From Nymphaea colorata (taxonomy: Eukaryota; Streptophyta; Magnoliopsida; Nymphaeales; Nymphaeaceae), in contig NC_045144.1 of assembly GCF_008831285.2 (NCBI RefSeq), positions 20,723,716 through 20,787,715 of the forward strand: a stretch of DNA of 64,000 nucleotides. The letters are read 5' to 3'. The first letter of the stretch is position 1, and every line of letters starts with the position of its first letter. Both the position numbers and the translations under genes were made by a program. Under the pieces are notes generated by a model. The model had not been told where the DNA came from, did not search any database, and was given only the letters and a program-made list of their open reading frames with translations. This document shows, piece by piece, positions 1-12,295 of this stretch.

Positions 1-446
1 ATATCCTCAGTAGATGGATCAAGTTTGCTGCCTTGCAGACACGTGTTATCTTGCTCCAAGCACCATTCTCTGCTTGTTACTGAAGAATTCCAGAATTCTC
101 ACTGATGAATTCCAGAATTCTAACTAACATGATCATATAATTTTTCTTCTTCCATCACGAAATTATGCAAAATATTCATTTAAAATTTTGAAAATGGTCA
201 AGCTGCAATTTATGAACTTACCACACAAAAAAGGTTCGTGCTCGAAAGAATCAGGTAATACATATAACCAATGTCATGGGCAATTCTAAGCTGGTGAAGT
301 GTCTATTATCTAGAAAAGATCAAGTGAAACAAAAGCTGAAGGTATGAAGAATCGTCACTATCCCCCATCAAGAAAGATAGCAGGATTAATTCACAAAGGC
401 CAACATAGTAATTACATGAACCTGTATTGCAGTGACAAAAGATGTG
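1..446. other. 3' flank of the ARM-repeat gene
   Basis: AT-rich DNA beyond the stop codon of the minus-strand armadillo gene; it probably includes that gene's 3' UTR. The 15-base word GAATTCCAGAATTCT occurs twice, at 85-99 and 107-121. No coding sequence is recognised. Confidence 0.6.
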
Positions 447-1859
447 TCAACCATATTCGTGTTCCCTTGCAAGCTGTTCATCAGCCATCCGTCTCAAGGA
501 CTGATTTATGTGCTCGTCTGTTCTGTGAATTCTGACAAGCCTATTTACTGTATCTTGAAACGTAGGGGTATCAAATGCTTCTGAGATTCTTTCTCTTAAT
601 AATGGATCTTCCGAAAAATTGATCAGAGCTTCTGCTGCGTTATCCTTCACCTCTTCGGATTCATCCCTCAGGAGCCTCATGAGAATTGGAATGACTCCAG
701 CATCGGCAAGTGCACGCCTATCATCCTCATCATAGCTCAATTGCGCAACAGCTCCTGAGACCCTCTCCCGGATCTCAGCTGTTCCTACTTGTAAATTTTC
801 AAGCAGAAGAGGGACTGCACCAGACACTCTGACAACAGGTATGGAATGCTTATAGCTGGACAGATCCCATAGAACATCGACTGCTGCAGCTTTGGCAGCA
901 TCATTAGACTGCCGAAGAATTGTCACCATATGTGCAGCAATGGCTACGGCATTTTCCTCGGCAACAGCCAACACACAAAGAACATCTTCTGCAATTTCTT
1001 TACCAATAGATTCAGTTCCTTCAAGTAACTCGACAATCAGTGGAATTGCTCCAGCCAGAGCAACAGGTCGGATAAAATCTACGTGGGCAGAGACAATTCC
1101 TAGAGTGTTTGCTGCCACAATCTTCAAAGTCGGGTCGCCTTCCCTCATTAATCCTACCAAAACGGGTATGACGCCCGCATCAACAAGCAGCTGCCTTGAG
1201 GTTCTCGTCCTTCCAATCATCCCGATGGCTGTAACTGCCCTGGCTCTAGAAGCCATTACCCCAACTCCAGCAGCCTCAATGAGAAGAGGCAGACTGCCAG
1301 TGCCAACTATCGCGCGTCTCATGTCTCTCAGCATCGCCATGGCACTCAGTATCTCTGCGAAACAACGCCTTGTCGTGCCGCTAGACGAATCCATCAAACT
1401 GATAACTACTTGCAGCCCGTTGTGTCGAATCAAGATCATCCTGTTTTGGCTAGAACAGATAATGATTTCCCTCAGGGACCTCGCCAATGTCTTCCGATGA
1501 CCGGCTTCCGACTGAACCAGCAGCCGGAGGAGATGCTGAACTGCGCCAGACTGGCCAATTAACCGGCACAAATTATCGCTACGGCGAGCAAAACACATAA
1601 TGCAGTAAGCAGCTGCCTCTTGAATCGATCTCGGATGATCGAACTGAGCGACATCCAGATGTTCAACCAAAATAGGAACGAGCGGTTCCAGAACAGTTTC
1701 AGGCGCAATCTTAGACCGCTTACCCAGCAAAATTGTACCTCTGATCCTACAAACTTCCGACCCACATTCAAGCAACTTCAAATACGTTTCTCTCATGCCT
1801 TCCCAATCGGTATCGACATCCAAACTGGTCGAAGATTCATGAACCTCAGCACCATCCAT
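447..1859 (-). CDS. Armadillo-repeat protein, intronless, 470 aa
   Basis: A single uninterrupted reading frame. From about residue 60 to the C-terminus it is a series of armadillo-type helical repeats, with recurring units such as AGAIPLIVELL, DAGVIPVLVGLM, SGAVPLLLENL and DAGVIPILMRLLRDE at about 40-residue spacing. ARM solenoids bind partner proteins, so a scaffold or adaptor role is likely but the partner is unknown. The repeats resemble those of plant U-box/ARM proteins and Vac8-like proteins, but no U-box is present, so ubiquitin ligase activity is not supported. The start is well placed: an in-frame TAG lies seven codons upstream (1878-1880). There is no signal peptide or membrane segment. 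The acidic N-terminus and a basic, Arg-rich C-terminal tail (from about residue 445) flank the solenoid. The family assignment is firm; orthology is not. Confidence 0.9.
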   Translation of the reverse strand: MDGAEVHESSTSLDVDTDWEGMRETYLKLLECGSEVCRIRGTILLGKRSKIAPETVLEPLVPILVEHLDVAQFDHPRSIQEAAAYCIMCFARRSDNLCRLIGQSGAVQHLLRLLVQSEAGHRKTLARSLREIIICSSQNRMILIRHNGLQVVISLMDSSSGTTRRCFAEILSAMAMLRDMRRAIVGTGSLPLLIEAAGVGVMASRARAVTAIGMIGRTRTSRQLLVDAGVIPVLVGLMREGDPTLKIVAANTLGIVSAHVDFIRPVALAGAIPLIVELLEGTESIGKEIAEDVLCVLAVAEENAVAIAAHMVTILRQSNDAAKAAAVDVLWDLSSYKHSIPVVRVSGAVPLLLENLQVGTAEIRERVSGAVAQLSYDEDDRRALADAGVIPILMRLLRDESEEVKDNAAEALINFSEDPLLRERISEAFDTPTFQDTVNRLVRIHRTDEHINQSLRRMADEQLAREHEYG

Positions 1860-4379
1860 CTCGAAAAATTCAATATTCTAAAGAAACCCACCTCCACAGT
1901 AGAACTTCCCTCCAATTAACGACTCGGGCAAAGATTTTTCAATCAATCATAGCGATATTCTGCAGCCTTCTGAACGACCCATCAAAAGATTTCCTGTTCA
2001 GTATACAATATGGCGATATGCATTATATAGAAGAGGAAGGAGAAAGCGAAAAGAAAATGCAAAAGAACACAAACTACAAACACCAACCAGGCAGAAAATT
2101 GAAAAGACTGCAAAAGCAAGAGTCTTCTAAGGGCCCCAATTGCATGCACCTACTTGGTTTTCTCGGAGAACAAAGAAAAAGAGGTCCAGTCCAGGAAAAC
2201 CATGAAAAAACACGGAGAACAAAAGAATGAGGGATACCCAAATCTCGCTTGCTTTCCGGCCTGCCAACAGCTATGGTTTTCTTCCAAAAACCGCAGGTTC
2301 TGTCAGTCAACAGAAAGGGATTTTTGGAAGCGCTCAAAACGCACAAGAACGAGAAGCCTAATCTCAAAATCAAACTTTTTTATAGCCTGCCTAAGGTTTG
2401 TCGTGTGGGAGACGGTAGAGTTAACAGATGTCAAACAGTAGGATTCGGATTGATGCGAGTACAATGGAACCGGGCTGACAGCTGAACTTGGCTTTGGTTA
2501 TTGTACAGGATAGATCCAAACACAAATTTCGTTGTGCAGTAAAGAAACCGCAACAAGAAAAATCGTTGCTCTTGTTGTCATAGTTTAATCCAGAATTAAC
2601 TAAATATCGACTAAAGAATTTCCAATTTTCGACCGATCAACAATCTCCAAGACGACTGGATGCCGCTGCCCTGGACTCAAATCTAAACAGGAGACCTTGT
2701 AATAACCCCCGGAGCGACGGAACAGGAACAACGCCATTCTGTGAATCAAGTCATCAACGCCTTCATCAAACGCGAGATGAGAATTGTGTAGTCGGTGGAT
2801 CAACGCCCTCTTGGAATACAATTGATAGTTGACAAACCAGTGACTCGGACTTGGATCAGTTCATAATGAATCAAAAGGTTAGCGAGTTGATTTGTCGACT
2901 TGATCAAATTTTAAAATAACCTGAATCGAGCAAGTCAGTCAGGGCCAAGGACGAGTTAGGCCAACCTTAACTCATGGTCAGGTTTTTTAACGATACAAGT
3001 TGACTCAGGCAATTCCCGAGCTAACTGGGCGAGTCAGCCAACTATGACCGCAAGCATTCTACTGTCTTCCATTTGTTGATAACATAGTTCTTGTTGTTCT
3101 TGGTTGCCAAGAGCAGGAACAAGACATCATGTTGATTAAATAGTTAGCAAACCCATGACTTGGATTCAAATGGGTTGAAGACTGGATTATCAAGCCAGCA
3201 AGTTGACTCGGCGGTTTGACTGAGTTAGGTCATCAATTTTATGGTCTATGTATTTTATTAAAAATGTAAAGGCAATTCCATCAGAAGTTCATGTTTGAAT
3301 TCTTTCATCAACTGACACCAAATAATATGAAATTGTATAAACTTAGTAAAGTTTGTGATATTTCATCATTCAAAAAATAACAAACTTTAGTATTTAGTAA
3401 TGCATGACAAAAAAAAAAAAACAAGTAATTAGTTGACGATCCTAGGTGACTCAGTAAACCCTGACTCGGAACCTAGTACATGGATGATCCTAACTAACCT
3501 GAACCTTCTAGTTTGCCAACTATGATTTCTAAAGTTTTTATAGACTTAAACCAAATGGTCTCGATGGCTCTCATTGTTTGGAAACTTTTTAATACAAGAC
3601 CTCCGTAAGCAATGCATGGAATGAATAAGAATCTATACTAAGCACATGTATTTTCAAAAATTAAATCATGGTACACCAGGGGAGTGTTTGCATGTCTGGA
3701 TAAGGGTATGTATGATCTCATTGTGTTATGTTTGAATGAGAAAGCTGGTAAATTCGAGCCTTTTTCTTTGAATCAAGTCCATACAAGCTGATTTATGTCA
3801 TATTTTTTGTTTGTCTTTTAAACCAACATCATAGTTGGTAAACCCGTGACTCGGACTCGAATTTGGTGAAGATTAGGTCACTTAATTAGGAAGTTGACTG
3901 GAAGATTAAGCTGAGTTAGGACATAAATTACTATTATACATTTTTTAGTTTGTCGAGACTTCATGCTTGATTACTTCATCAACTGAAACTGTATAGCATG
4001 CAATGTGAGTATGTATATATTGAGTAAAGTTTGTGACATTTCACAATTCAAACAAAACAACATACTTCAATATTTAGCAACACAGAAAATCAAAGGTTGA
4101 AGACCTGAACATGTAGCTGCTAAAGTAAACCTAGAAAGTTGGATTTGGGTCGTGCATTTCAATGAATAGTAGTACAATCCAATTATATGAACCGATTGTT
4201 GTGAGTCGTCGTGCTTGCTATGTGACATTTGAGAGCGCGTTTGGATCGCTGTTCTGGCGCTGGAACAGAATCGCGCTGTTCCGTTTCTGCTGAAACAGAT
4301 GCAAACGTCTGACTCACGGTTCGGTCGTGTTCCCGGAACAGGGACGGAACAGCGCTCGACGTCCGCAACTCCGCTTCCT
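1860..4379. other. Intergenic region with degenerate repeats
   Basis: Contains the promoter and leader of the ARM gene (roughly 1860-2500) and then non-coding DNA. A GACTCGG-containing repeat (listed separately) fills much of 2.8-3.9 kb. At 4.21-4.36 kb a GC-richer stretch starting near GCGCGTTTGGATCG holds short inverted words (GGAACAG / CTGTTCC) and looks like a MITE end or promoter island just before the SEN54 leader. No gene is seen. Confidence 0.5.
2825..3930. repeat. Cluster of a GACTCGG-containing dispersed repeat
   Basis: Related, diverged segments recur near 2825-3060, 3135-3240, 3425-3530 and 3830-3930. Each contains words such as 'aaccyatgactygga', 'gttgactcggcgg' and 'gagttaggtc'. 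Related words appear again near 56270-56450 and, inverted, near 56850-56915. This is a dispersed, presumably transposon-derived family. I cannot see termini or a coding region. Confidence 0.5.
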
Positions 4380-4629
4380 AGTCCTTGTACTGTTCTCTCT
4401 CCCTCTGCTGCTGCTATTTCTCCCTCTCCTGCTCTCCATCCCTGCTCTTCTCGCGCCCTCTCCATCTGCTCTCTCGAGTTCTCAACCGTCGCCCGAAACG
4501 CTCTCCCTCTCTCGATTTCCCCTGCTCCCTATCGATTGTTCCATCGCTCTCCCCTGCTGCAACTCTCACGCCTTCTCCGATTGTGAGCCTACGCCGTGGT
4601 GTTCACCGCTGTCCATCGGCTAGCTCCAG
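4380..4629 (+). other. SEN54: Probable non-coding first exon of SEN54
   Basis: A CT-rich leader runs up to a good donor (CTCCAG|GTATGG, GT at 4630-4631). A matching acceptor lies at 5570-5571 (TTTCAG|ATCG), just upstream of the SEN54 start codon, giving a leader intron of about 940 bp. The 5' end of the exon cannot be fixed from sequence; 4380 is only approximate. This is inferred from splice signals and the CT-rich leader composition. Confidence 0.5.
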
Positions 4630-5623
4630 GTATGGATGCAGGATGCTCTCCTTCTGGTCCAATCTTGGGTTCACCTGAATTTATGTCATGGGTGGGAAGA
4701 GCGAGCATAGCATGGGAAGGCCGAGCTTTTTTTTTTTCTTTTTTTGGTTGCACATGACGTGTTTGATGGAATGTCGGAGAGACCGATATCGAAGCCATCA
4801 TGGACGAGATAGTGGACGGATTGTTCTTCTGCAATCGACTACTTTTTCTATCAACTATTTTGACTGATTTTTTCTTTTCTCGTTTATTCTTGGCAAGTTG
4901 GACGGCTTTTTCTTGTAAGTTTAGGTTGACGTGTTCTTCTGTTAATTGTTAGGAGTAGCAAGTTTTTTCTTCCTGTGTCTATTGCCTCAGTGACAGTCAA
5001 GGCAGGATCAAACTCAATTACATCCTTCTTTGCCTATATATGTATATAATTTTGTCATGCATGATATTACTGGAGAAAATAAAAATAAACTTTAGTTGAA
5101 GTTTTCTTAACTTGGATAAAAGCTGATAAAATTTATTCTTTGCATTGTCAGTGACTAGCCATTATTGTCTTAGCCTAAATAAAAATTACAAAGCCTGAAC
5201 GTTTGCCAACTGCAAGAAATTTCCAGTTTATGTTTTTTTTTTTGGTATAGAATTATTTTTCAGTGCGTAATCTCGTACTTGAGATGATCTATGTTCTATA
5301 TGTTCATACTTCAGATAAAGAATAGCGTGTGCTTGTGCATGTAAATGTGACCGCATATCTTTCCATCCAAGCATACCATGTCCTTTCGCATCTGACATCC
5401 ATATCCATGTGAGTATTCTCACATGCTTTAAACCACAACGATTGACTTATTTTTCTTACCCAAAAATAAATGCAATGTATTATATAGCACTATGGCATAC
5501 CACGATGTTTCATGATTCATAAACCTGTTTCTCTTTTTTTTAATCTCATTAATTTTTTGTTTCTGTTTCAGATCGTTGGAGGAAAGCTGCCGATTTGGGC
5601 TAGTCAGATAGTCATCTCATTTG

Positions 5624-8600
5624 ATGGAGGCAACAAAATGGGTTGAATCAGAAGCGTCAAGCAATTCAGATGTAGAAGATGAAGAATCTGAAGATGAGGA
5701 ATTATCATATATGTCAATAACAATTCCAAGTCTGCAAATCAGGTGAACATTATGTGCATGTGTTTCTCCTGGATTTTCACTTAAACTAAGAGATTCCACT
5801 AACATTAGAAGATTTCAGTTGCACGTTTTAGTTTGAATGTGGAAAAGCCAATCCTTCTAACCTTTTGGTCAGGACTGCAAAGGTTTCAATCGCTAGATGG
5901 GACCCAAAACTGGGTATGGGAGAAGTGGTACAGAAGAAGGGTGGAATGTGGAGAACTACAGGAATAGTCCGGGACAGCAAAGTTTATTGCTTGATGGAGG
6001 AAATCATGTAATTTTCCATCCTCATCTTTAGTTGTCTGCTTTCACAAATAATGCCTAAAAATGGTTTTGTTGTCAGTTTCGTTTTATGTGATGCCTAAAA
6101 GCAACTTAATCAATATATTTTACAATCGTGATATAATTTTGTTTCACGATGCTGATAGTCGAAGCGTGGGTTGTAATATTATTACCGTGATGAGCATTTT
6201 GACTGTTGATATAATCCTGGTGCCTGTTTTGTTTCATGTTGATGCTTTGTGATATCTTGATCTTTTCTATTTTGTGGATGTTACCAGCAATTTATACAAT
6301 TTCGTCTATTTTCATGACTCAATATTTTTTGTAACCACTAAATAGTTCAAATTGCAAAATAGTCTATACTTTTTTTGTGGAAGTATCCGATGTTAAAAAC
6401 TGTATGGATTTACTTTGAGGTAGTCAGATCACGGTACTTGTTGGGAAGATCTTTCTATTATTTTTGAGCTGAGTTTTGTCTTTTGCTGGACTCAACTTGA
6501 GATGAATTTTGTCGATAAGATTGTCATTCAACTTTTGCACACCAGTCAAATGTTCTTAACATATACATACATACATACATTTATATATATGTATGTATCT
6601 ATGTAACTATGTACTTGTATGTATGTGTATGTATGTATATGAGCACTAGATTCAAATCAAGAAGTCTGACACAGGTTGGATGAGGTCCGAAAGGAACTAA
6701 TTGGTCCAATTAGGGACTAAAATAAAACCAATAAGGAGTGCTAGAAACAAAATACTTTTAAGTGATAAAGGTAGTAAAAGTAATAAAAATCATAAAATAT
6801 CATTATGAGCCTATTTAACCACATAATTCTCCCACTCCACGTATCCTTACATGATGATCAACTGGAATTAAATTACATAATGCTGTTCATATGTATGCAG
6901 ATGTAAAAGAAGGTGATGTATGTCATGTCTAATGATTGTAACTCTTTCTTAGCTTTTTAAAAACTTATCCTACTTGAAAAATTTGGTAAAAAGATAAAAC
7001 TAACCAGATGCAAGTTGTGTGGTCCCAAAAAGTTGCCAGACCATCGACTGGGCCGACTAAACATACTAATTAGCTAGTGGCTTGACAACTGACCTTGAAA
7101 CTTCTATTAAATATCTTTAAATTGTCCATCAATTTCTGAATATTATACTGACTACAAGTAGGCTCATACAAGTATTGTGAGCCCTGTGTGCAAGTTTCTA
7201 CTTTTTGTTTTCTGGCCCCACCTAGGACTTCAACTATACCCAATCCTGGGCCTTGGCCGAAGCTATGTAGGATGGTCCATTGCCTAGATCCACCTAGTTT
7301 TAGTATATGGCTGCTATCTGATGTTTTTTTTCATGAGGTAATTTTGATATGCCAAATTTGGTTAACTAGATGAAAGCACCGTAATGGACCAATTTATTGC
7401 ACAAAGGCTGCATATTTGAAAGGTGTTAATTTCATATTGGGACTTTTGAGGTCTAGTGCTGATCTTTTCTTCGTGGTATCCATTATACATTTATGGACAT
7501 TAGTAAGGGATCTGTCGTGGACTCTGTAAGTGCAATGTGCTATTTTCATGGATTATACACATTCCCCAGCCTAAGTTTGTTTCTGGGATATTCTATCTTT
7601 CCATGACATTTTTGCCCAAACTGGTGATCGTTCATTTTGCTTAATGTATGTTTTTTTTTTTATTTGTTCTACTATAATAGTATTTTTACCTATTTTGATC
7701 TTCTTAAGGAAAAAAAAAAACAGAAAACCTCATATTGTTTGGTTGGTTGAAAATTGAAATATTCACAAGGTTCACAGAATACAGTCTGAAATAAAATGAT
7801 AAAAAATTATTCTAGTGTTGCTAAAATCATCGAGATGCAGGAAGGTGTTCCATGTAAGCATGAGGAGTAAATCATGAGCTTGATAGGCAAACTATAAAAA
7901 AAGGGGGATTTCTTGGGTAGTCAATTAGTCGGGTCTGAAGCAAACATGTTAGCAAACTACGGTCCAGATCTTGTATCTAGATGATGATGACAACTAGAGT
8001 CAAGTTCACAACCTATGTTTACTTAATTATTAGTGACTGCTGTTTAAGATGCAGTTTTCCAGTATGAACTGTCTATCTTGACATTTTTTTTTCGGATGGG
8101 CACCAAATTTATCTCTAAAAAGATAGAGGGAGGATGTTGTATATTATATGCTCCCTACTTTTATCTTCCCGTTTGGGCAGGAGGGATTATGCTTCCTACT
8201 TTTATCTTCCCGTTTGGACTGTCGACTCCCAACATATTTGTGAAGTGGTTTATAAATTGTAAATAACCTTGCAATATTGGCTATTTAGGTGACTCGTGGT
8301 TTTAGTTTAAGCTTTAAATCCTTTTGGACTATCAATAAATTATTTTGTTTGTTTGGTAAATAATATTGCTCCTTCATGTCTCTGTGTTCAATTGTTGATT
8401 GTAGTGGAGTTAGATTCCTTTTTCCGTTTTCCTACGAAGTTGTCAGAGACTGATATATGTTGATAAACTATGTGTTTGTTTTGAAATTGGTTTTTGTGGT
8501 GTTAACTTAATTCAGTGTTGCATCAGGCTTTCTTTTCCTTTTACCTAAACTGCACACCTCAAGTTGTGAACCTGTGAAACAATATAAGCTTAATGATAAT

Positions 8601-9436
8601 TACATCTTGAATTTTTGAGTTATCTTCCAGCTCTTAATAGGTACATGGCAGAAAGAGGGGCACTTCTCCTATTAAATGATGATGCTAGTTATCTTCACTT
8701 GAAGGACATTTATAACTTGGTTACACAAGGACTTCACGGTTGCTCATGGAAATGCTTTGAGGTTTATAGGCATTTAAAAGCTCTTGGATATGTTGTGGGT
8801 CGTCATGGTCTTCTATGGACTACAAAATGCAAAGGAACATCCTCTTTAATTTCTTCTGCAAATTGCGAACACCATTTGGAATCAGAAAACCTGAAGTCAG
8901 AAGGTGATAGTGCCATCCTCACAGAGCTTTTCTCTGTTTTGGATATAAGCAGTTGTGATGCATTGAAGGTGAGTTTCGATGTTTATTTACCAAATAAGCA
9001 ATTCAAGAAGTCGGCTCCTGGAGACCCTGGTTTCATGCTGTGTGTTGCAGGGTATGTTTCTCTTAATCATGTAGGATTTAGACAGTAGTAACTTATCTAC
9101 AAGACTGCATCACAGCAAGCTCATTTCTGTCAATGACATTGTAAGACCAACAGTAGTTGAATCTTGAAGCCTTGAGCAGGCTCAGGTCGAGGCAGATGGA
9201 TGTTGATTCAATATCTAATATTTGCAATGTTTTTAATGTTGTGTGAAGTTCATTGTTCCTCACAAAATTCTTTACTTTTTTTCTTTTTCTTTGACAGGGA
9301 GATTCCTCCAACAATTGTCCAGGTAGAGAACCTCAGAAAGCAATCCGGAGATATTCCAATTAAGTTTGCTCATGTTGACCATGGCCGTGTTAGCATCTTC
9401 TCTTACAATAAAGTTGAACTGCCAATTCTGCCTTGA
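5624..9436 (+). CDS. SEN54: tRNA-splicing endonuclease subunit Sen54, 267 aa
   Basis: Four coding exons join in phase: 5624-5742, 5873-6007, 8641-9051 and 9298-9436. Sen54 is a non-catalytic subunit of the nuclear tRNA-splicing endonuclease (Sen2/34/54/15), which cuts introns out of pre-tRNAs; it pairs with the Sen2 catalytic subunit. An acidic stretch at residues 13-27 (SSNSDVEDEESEDEE) comes first. The conserved N-terminal domain follows: 'ARWDPKLGMGEVVQKKGGMW', then a helical part with YMAERGALLLL and CFEVYRHLKALGYVVGRHG. The C-terminus carries the endonuclease-fold strand motif VDHGRVSIFSYNKVELP. The start is supported by an in-frame TAG at 5609-5611. Intron 2 is long (6008-8640); near its end a tempting AG at 8629-8630 is rejected because only the AG at 8639-8640 keeps frame. 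The length is typical of plant Sen54 proteins. Confidence 0.93.
6008..8640 (+). other. SEN54 intron 2 (2.6 kb)
   Basis: AT-rich intron. It holds a degenerate ATAC/GTAT tetranucleotide block at about 6560-6642 that can fold on itself. A short direct duplication of a TACTTTTATCTTCCCGTTTGG word occurs near 8157 and 8197. No coding sequence or RNA gene is recognised. Confidence 0.7.
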
Positions 9437-12039
9437 TACTTCATACAATCATATTTATTACTTTATTGACCATTTGAATTCACCTAGTTCAAAGTGATTG
9501 GCATGTACCAGTTGATCAAAAGAAGCAAGATCCTGTTGTAAACCTGATGAAAAATTGTAAATCTGAAGTGCCTTTTTATTCAAAATGTCAAAAGAAGTTC
9601 AGGTGTAGAGTTATTTATTATTATTTTGTTATAATAGTGCTTCCAAGGAAAAATACGGCCAAACAAAAAAATACAATATCATAAAGTAGAAAATTAAATG
9701 ACGAAATATGATTTACAAAGTTGATTCAAATGGAGTGTTTTCCTTAAATAACAAATAAGTTACATTTTAGAAAAAGAAAAAGAATAAGGGAGATTAGTAT
9801 TGTTGATGAAAATAATGTTCTTTTTGAAATTCCCAATAATGATAGCCTAAAGTAAGAATACAGAAGGTCATACGCTTGGGCCCTAACACTGGGCTGCGCA
9901 TTAGGGCCGAATAATAGTTTGTGTTTGAATACCATGGGATTAATTTTCTCGTCCAACTATTGTGGAACAAAAGGAGCTCTTTGTCACTTGCCTACATAAG
10001 TATAATTAGTCGTTTATAGTTACTAAACATAATACTTTTTCAGAAAATATGGTTCTAACAATAAGCACGCAATGAGGTTTTCCCATCTTTTTTTTTATGA
10101 CTTTCTAAAGAAATAGACCTTTTTCTAGCAACTCATGCTACTGCTTTATTAAGAATACATTATATAATTTAAAAACTTCTCACGTTATATAAATATCAAT
10201 TTCAAAAGTAATATAATTTGTTCTACAACATGTCATAAATCATTACTATTTAGTGATAGTGATTAAATTTTGTTTCTTTTTAAAGAACGATTTCATCAAT
10301 CAAAATGAGTTACTAATGCAGCGCATGGAGTTCACTGATTAACACTAATGCACTAGAAAGAAGCGATGGGAAAGCTTGCAAGTTACACGTCAAAGTTGCA
10401 TTATTGAAACTTGTTTTGAATCGAAAGAGGTTCTAATTGACCTATCTGTTCGGCATTTAGTTTTGTTTAAAATAATTTTTTAATAAAAAATTAAAGGATC
10501 CAGTTTTTATCCATTTTATAGCGAATGTTCTTCTCAAACACTCCTTGTTTTTTTTTTTTTTCACTGTCGTAAATGAAATGCCGACACCCAACTCACCCTC
10601 CTCAACAAGGAAAGAGCAATTAAGTATTAATAATTTCTCGGTTCAAATTCATCACCATTTATTATTTACACAGCAAAGTGAGGAAGGGAAGGAAGAATAT
10701 TCCTTTTCTTCTTGATAAAATCTTTTATCAAGTTAGCTAGGTCATCCTTTTGAACTTTGGACTTAATTTTTGTTTCTTCCATAGTTTGGCATATTTGTCA
10801 ATCAATTACTTACCTTATGCCTTGAATTAAAGTAATTTCTTCAAGTTGAGGCTGGTATTATCGGATAAGTTGAAGCGCCTTCAATAGACGAATGTACTTT
10901 TGCTTCTGTCATTGAAGAGGTGAACACAAGACTTGAGGTGAGAGTCGTTACGCGGTCAGTTTTTGTTTTGAATTTTTAGAACGTCAACTTTTTGTATTAC
11001 AAATGAAAGGTTGCCGACATGCAAGTTAAACATGGTAAGGATAGTACTTCCAAAGCACCAAAAACATGCAATGTACCATAAGTTAACAAGTGGTTAGGTG
11101 GAGACTTCGGCTCTATAAAGTGAAACACTATTTCTTTTTGGTCATCTAATATGTAGGTTTACTTCCTCTTTGGATTGTAGTTTTAGTTTATAATGAATAT
11201 TTCATGCATTTAGAGAATATTTCATATATTTTATGTTTTGATGTAACCGACCTGCACATGCATCGTGGTAGCATTAATTAGAAGGGGAAGAAAATGCATT
11301 ACCGTGATGCACATGCACCGGTGCTCTTGTTCACCGGTAAAGATCTTTAAGGTGGAAAAACTACCGGTGACATTTGTATGGGCCTGGTTGTCGAAGGGGA
11401 AAAATGGAAAGATAATAAGTTGTCTTTTCATACATTGACAGAAATATCTATTTCATTTCCGAAAATGCAAAAAGGCATCTCTTTTTAGCACAACATATAG
11501 CATGCAGGCTTTTATTTTACTAAATCTGCATCCAGCTTTTTATTAAAAAAAAAAAAAAAAAAAAACTTCCATCTAGCATGCGTTTAAAAACAACTTTAAC
11601 AGCTGCCCTTTTTTTTCTTTTGGGTTAAAAAGTCCCCAGCATGTACAACCCTCTCTGAAAACAAAATGCACTAATAAATGTGTCTTTTTTTTTTTTTTGG
11701 TTGGAAAGTCCCCAAAAATTGTACACCCCTTCTTTGGAGACAAAATACACTAATAAATGTGTATCCTTAAAAAATAAAATCTAACAGGACTACATTTTTT
11801 AAAAAGGCAAGAATCATTAGCAATTGTACGTCATTTAATAAATGATTAGCTCAATTATTAAGCATGTAACTTTTCTCCCTTTGTAGTTTTCTCCCATCCC
11901 CAATAATATAGTCTAACTAGTTAGACTGGCAAACAGTGAAAGTATGATCGTTAATTCAATTTTTTATGAACTTTATTATGATAGATGCATAGTTGATGTG
12001 CATTTTATCTAAGTACCAAGGGAACTCTAGACTCTAGAG

Positions 12040-12295
12040 TAAGTCTGGAGGCCGGCCCGACATCCAAAAACCGGACTCAGGTCAGGCTTGACTCGGAAAA
12101 CTCAAACTCAGCCTAATTAAATTTAAAAATATATATTTTTAATACAAAATATTATATATATATATATATATTAATAAAAATAAATAAAAAATAACTTATC
12201 GAGCCTGAATCGGGCTTATTGGGCTCACCCGAGCCAGCCAGATAACGAGTCGAACCGAGTCTGGTACTCGGCGGCAGCCCGGTCCGATATACAGC
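12040..12295. repeat. GGCC/CCGG-rich inverted-repeat element, copy 1
   Basis: GC-rich arms (GGCCGGCCCGA and CCGGACTCAGG on the left; CCTGAATCGGGCTT, GGGCTCACCCGAGCC and AGCCCGGTCCGA on the right) flank an AT-rich centre with a (TA)n tract at about 12151-12170. The same architecture recurs at 48677-48905 and, without the AT core, at 27665-27835. It is probably a small non-autonomous element; the class is unknown. Confidence 0.5.

Noticed and set aside
892-1500. 202-codon antisense open frame over the ARM-repeat gene
   Set aside because: Opposite-strand reading of a long coding exon, with no independent support.
4067-4678. Several overlapping open frames on both strands around the SEN54 leader
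   Set aside because: They are Ser/Pro/Leu-rich readings of CT-rich leader DNA in all frames, with no domain; the non-coding first exon explains the region.
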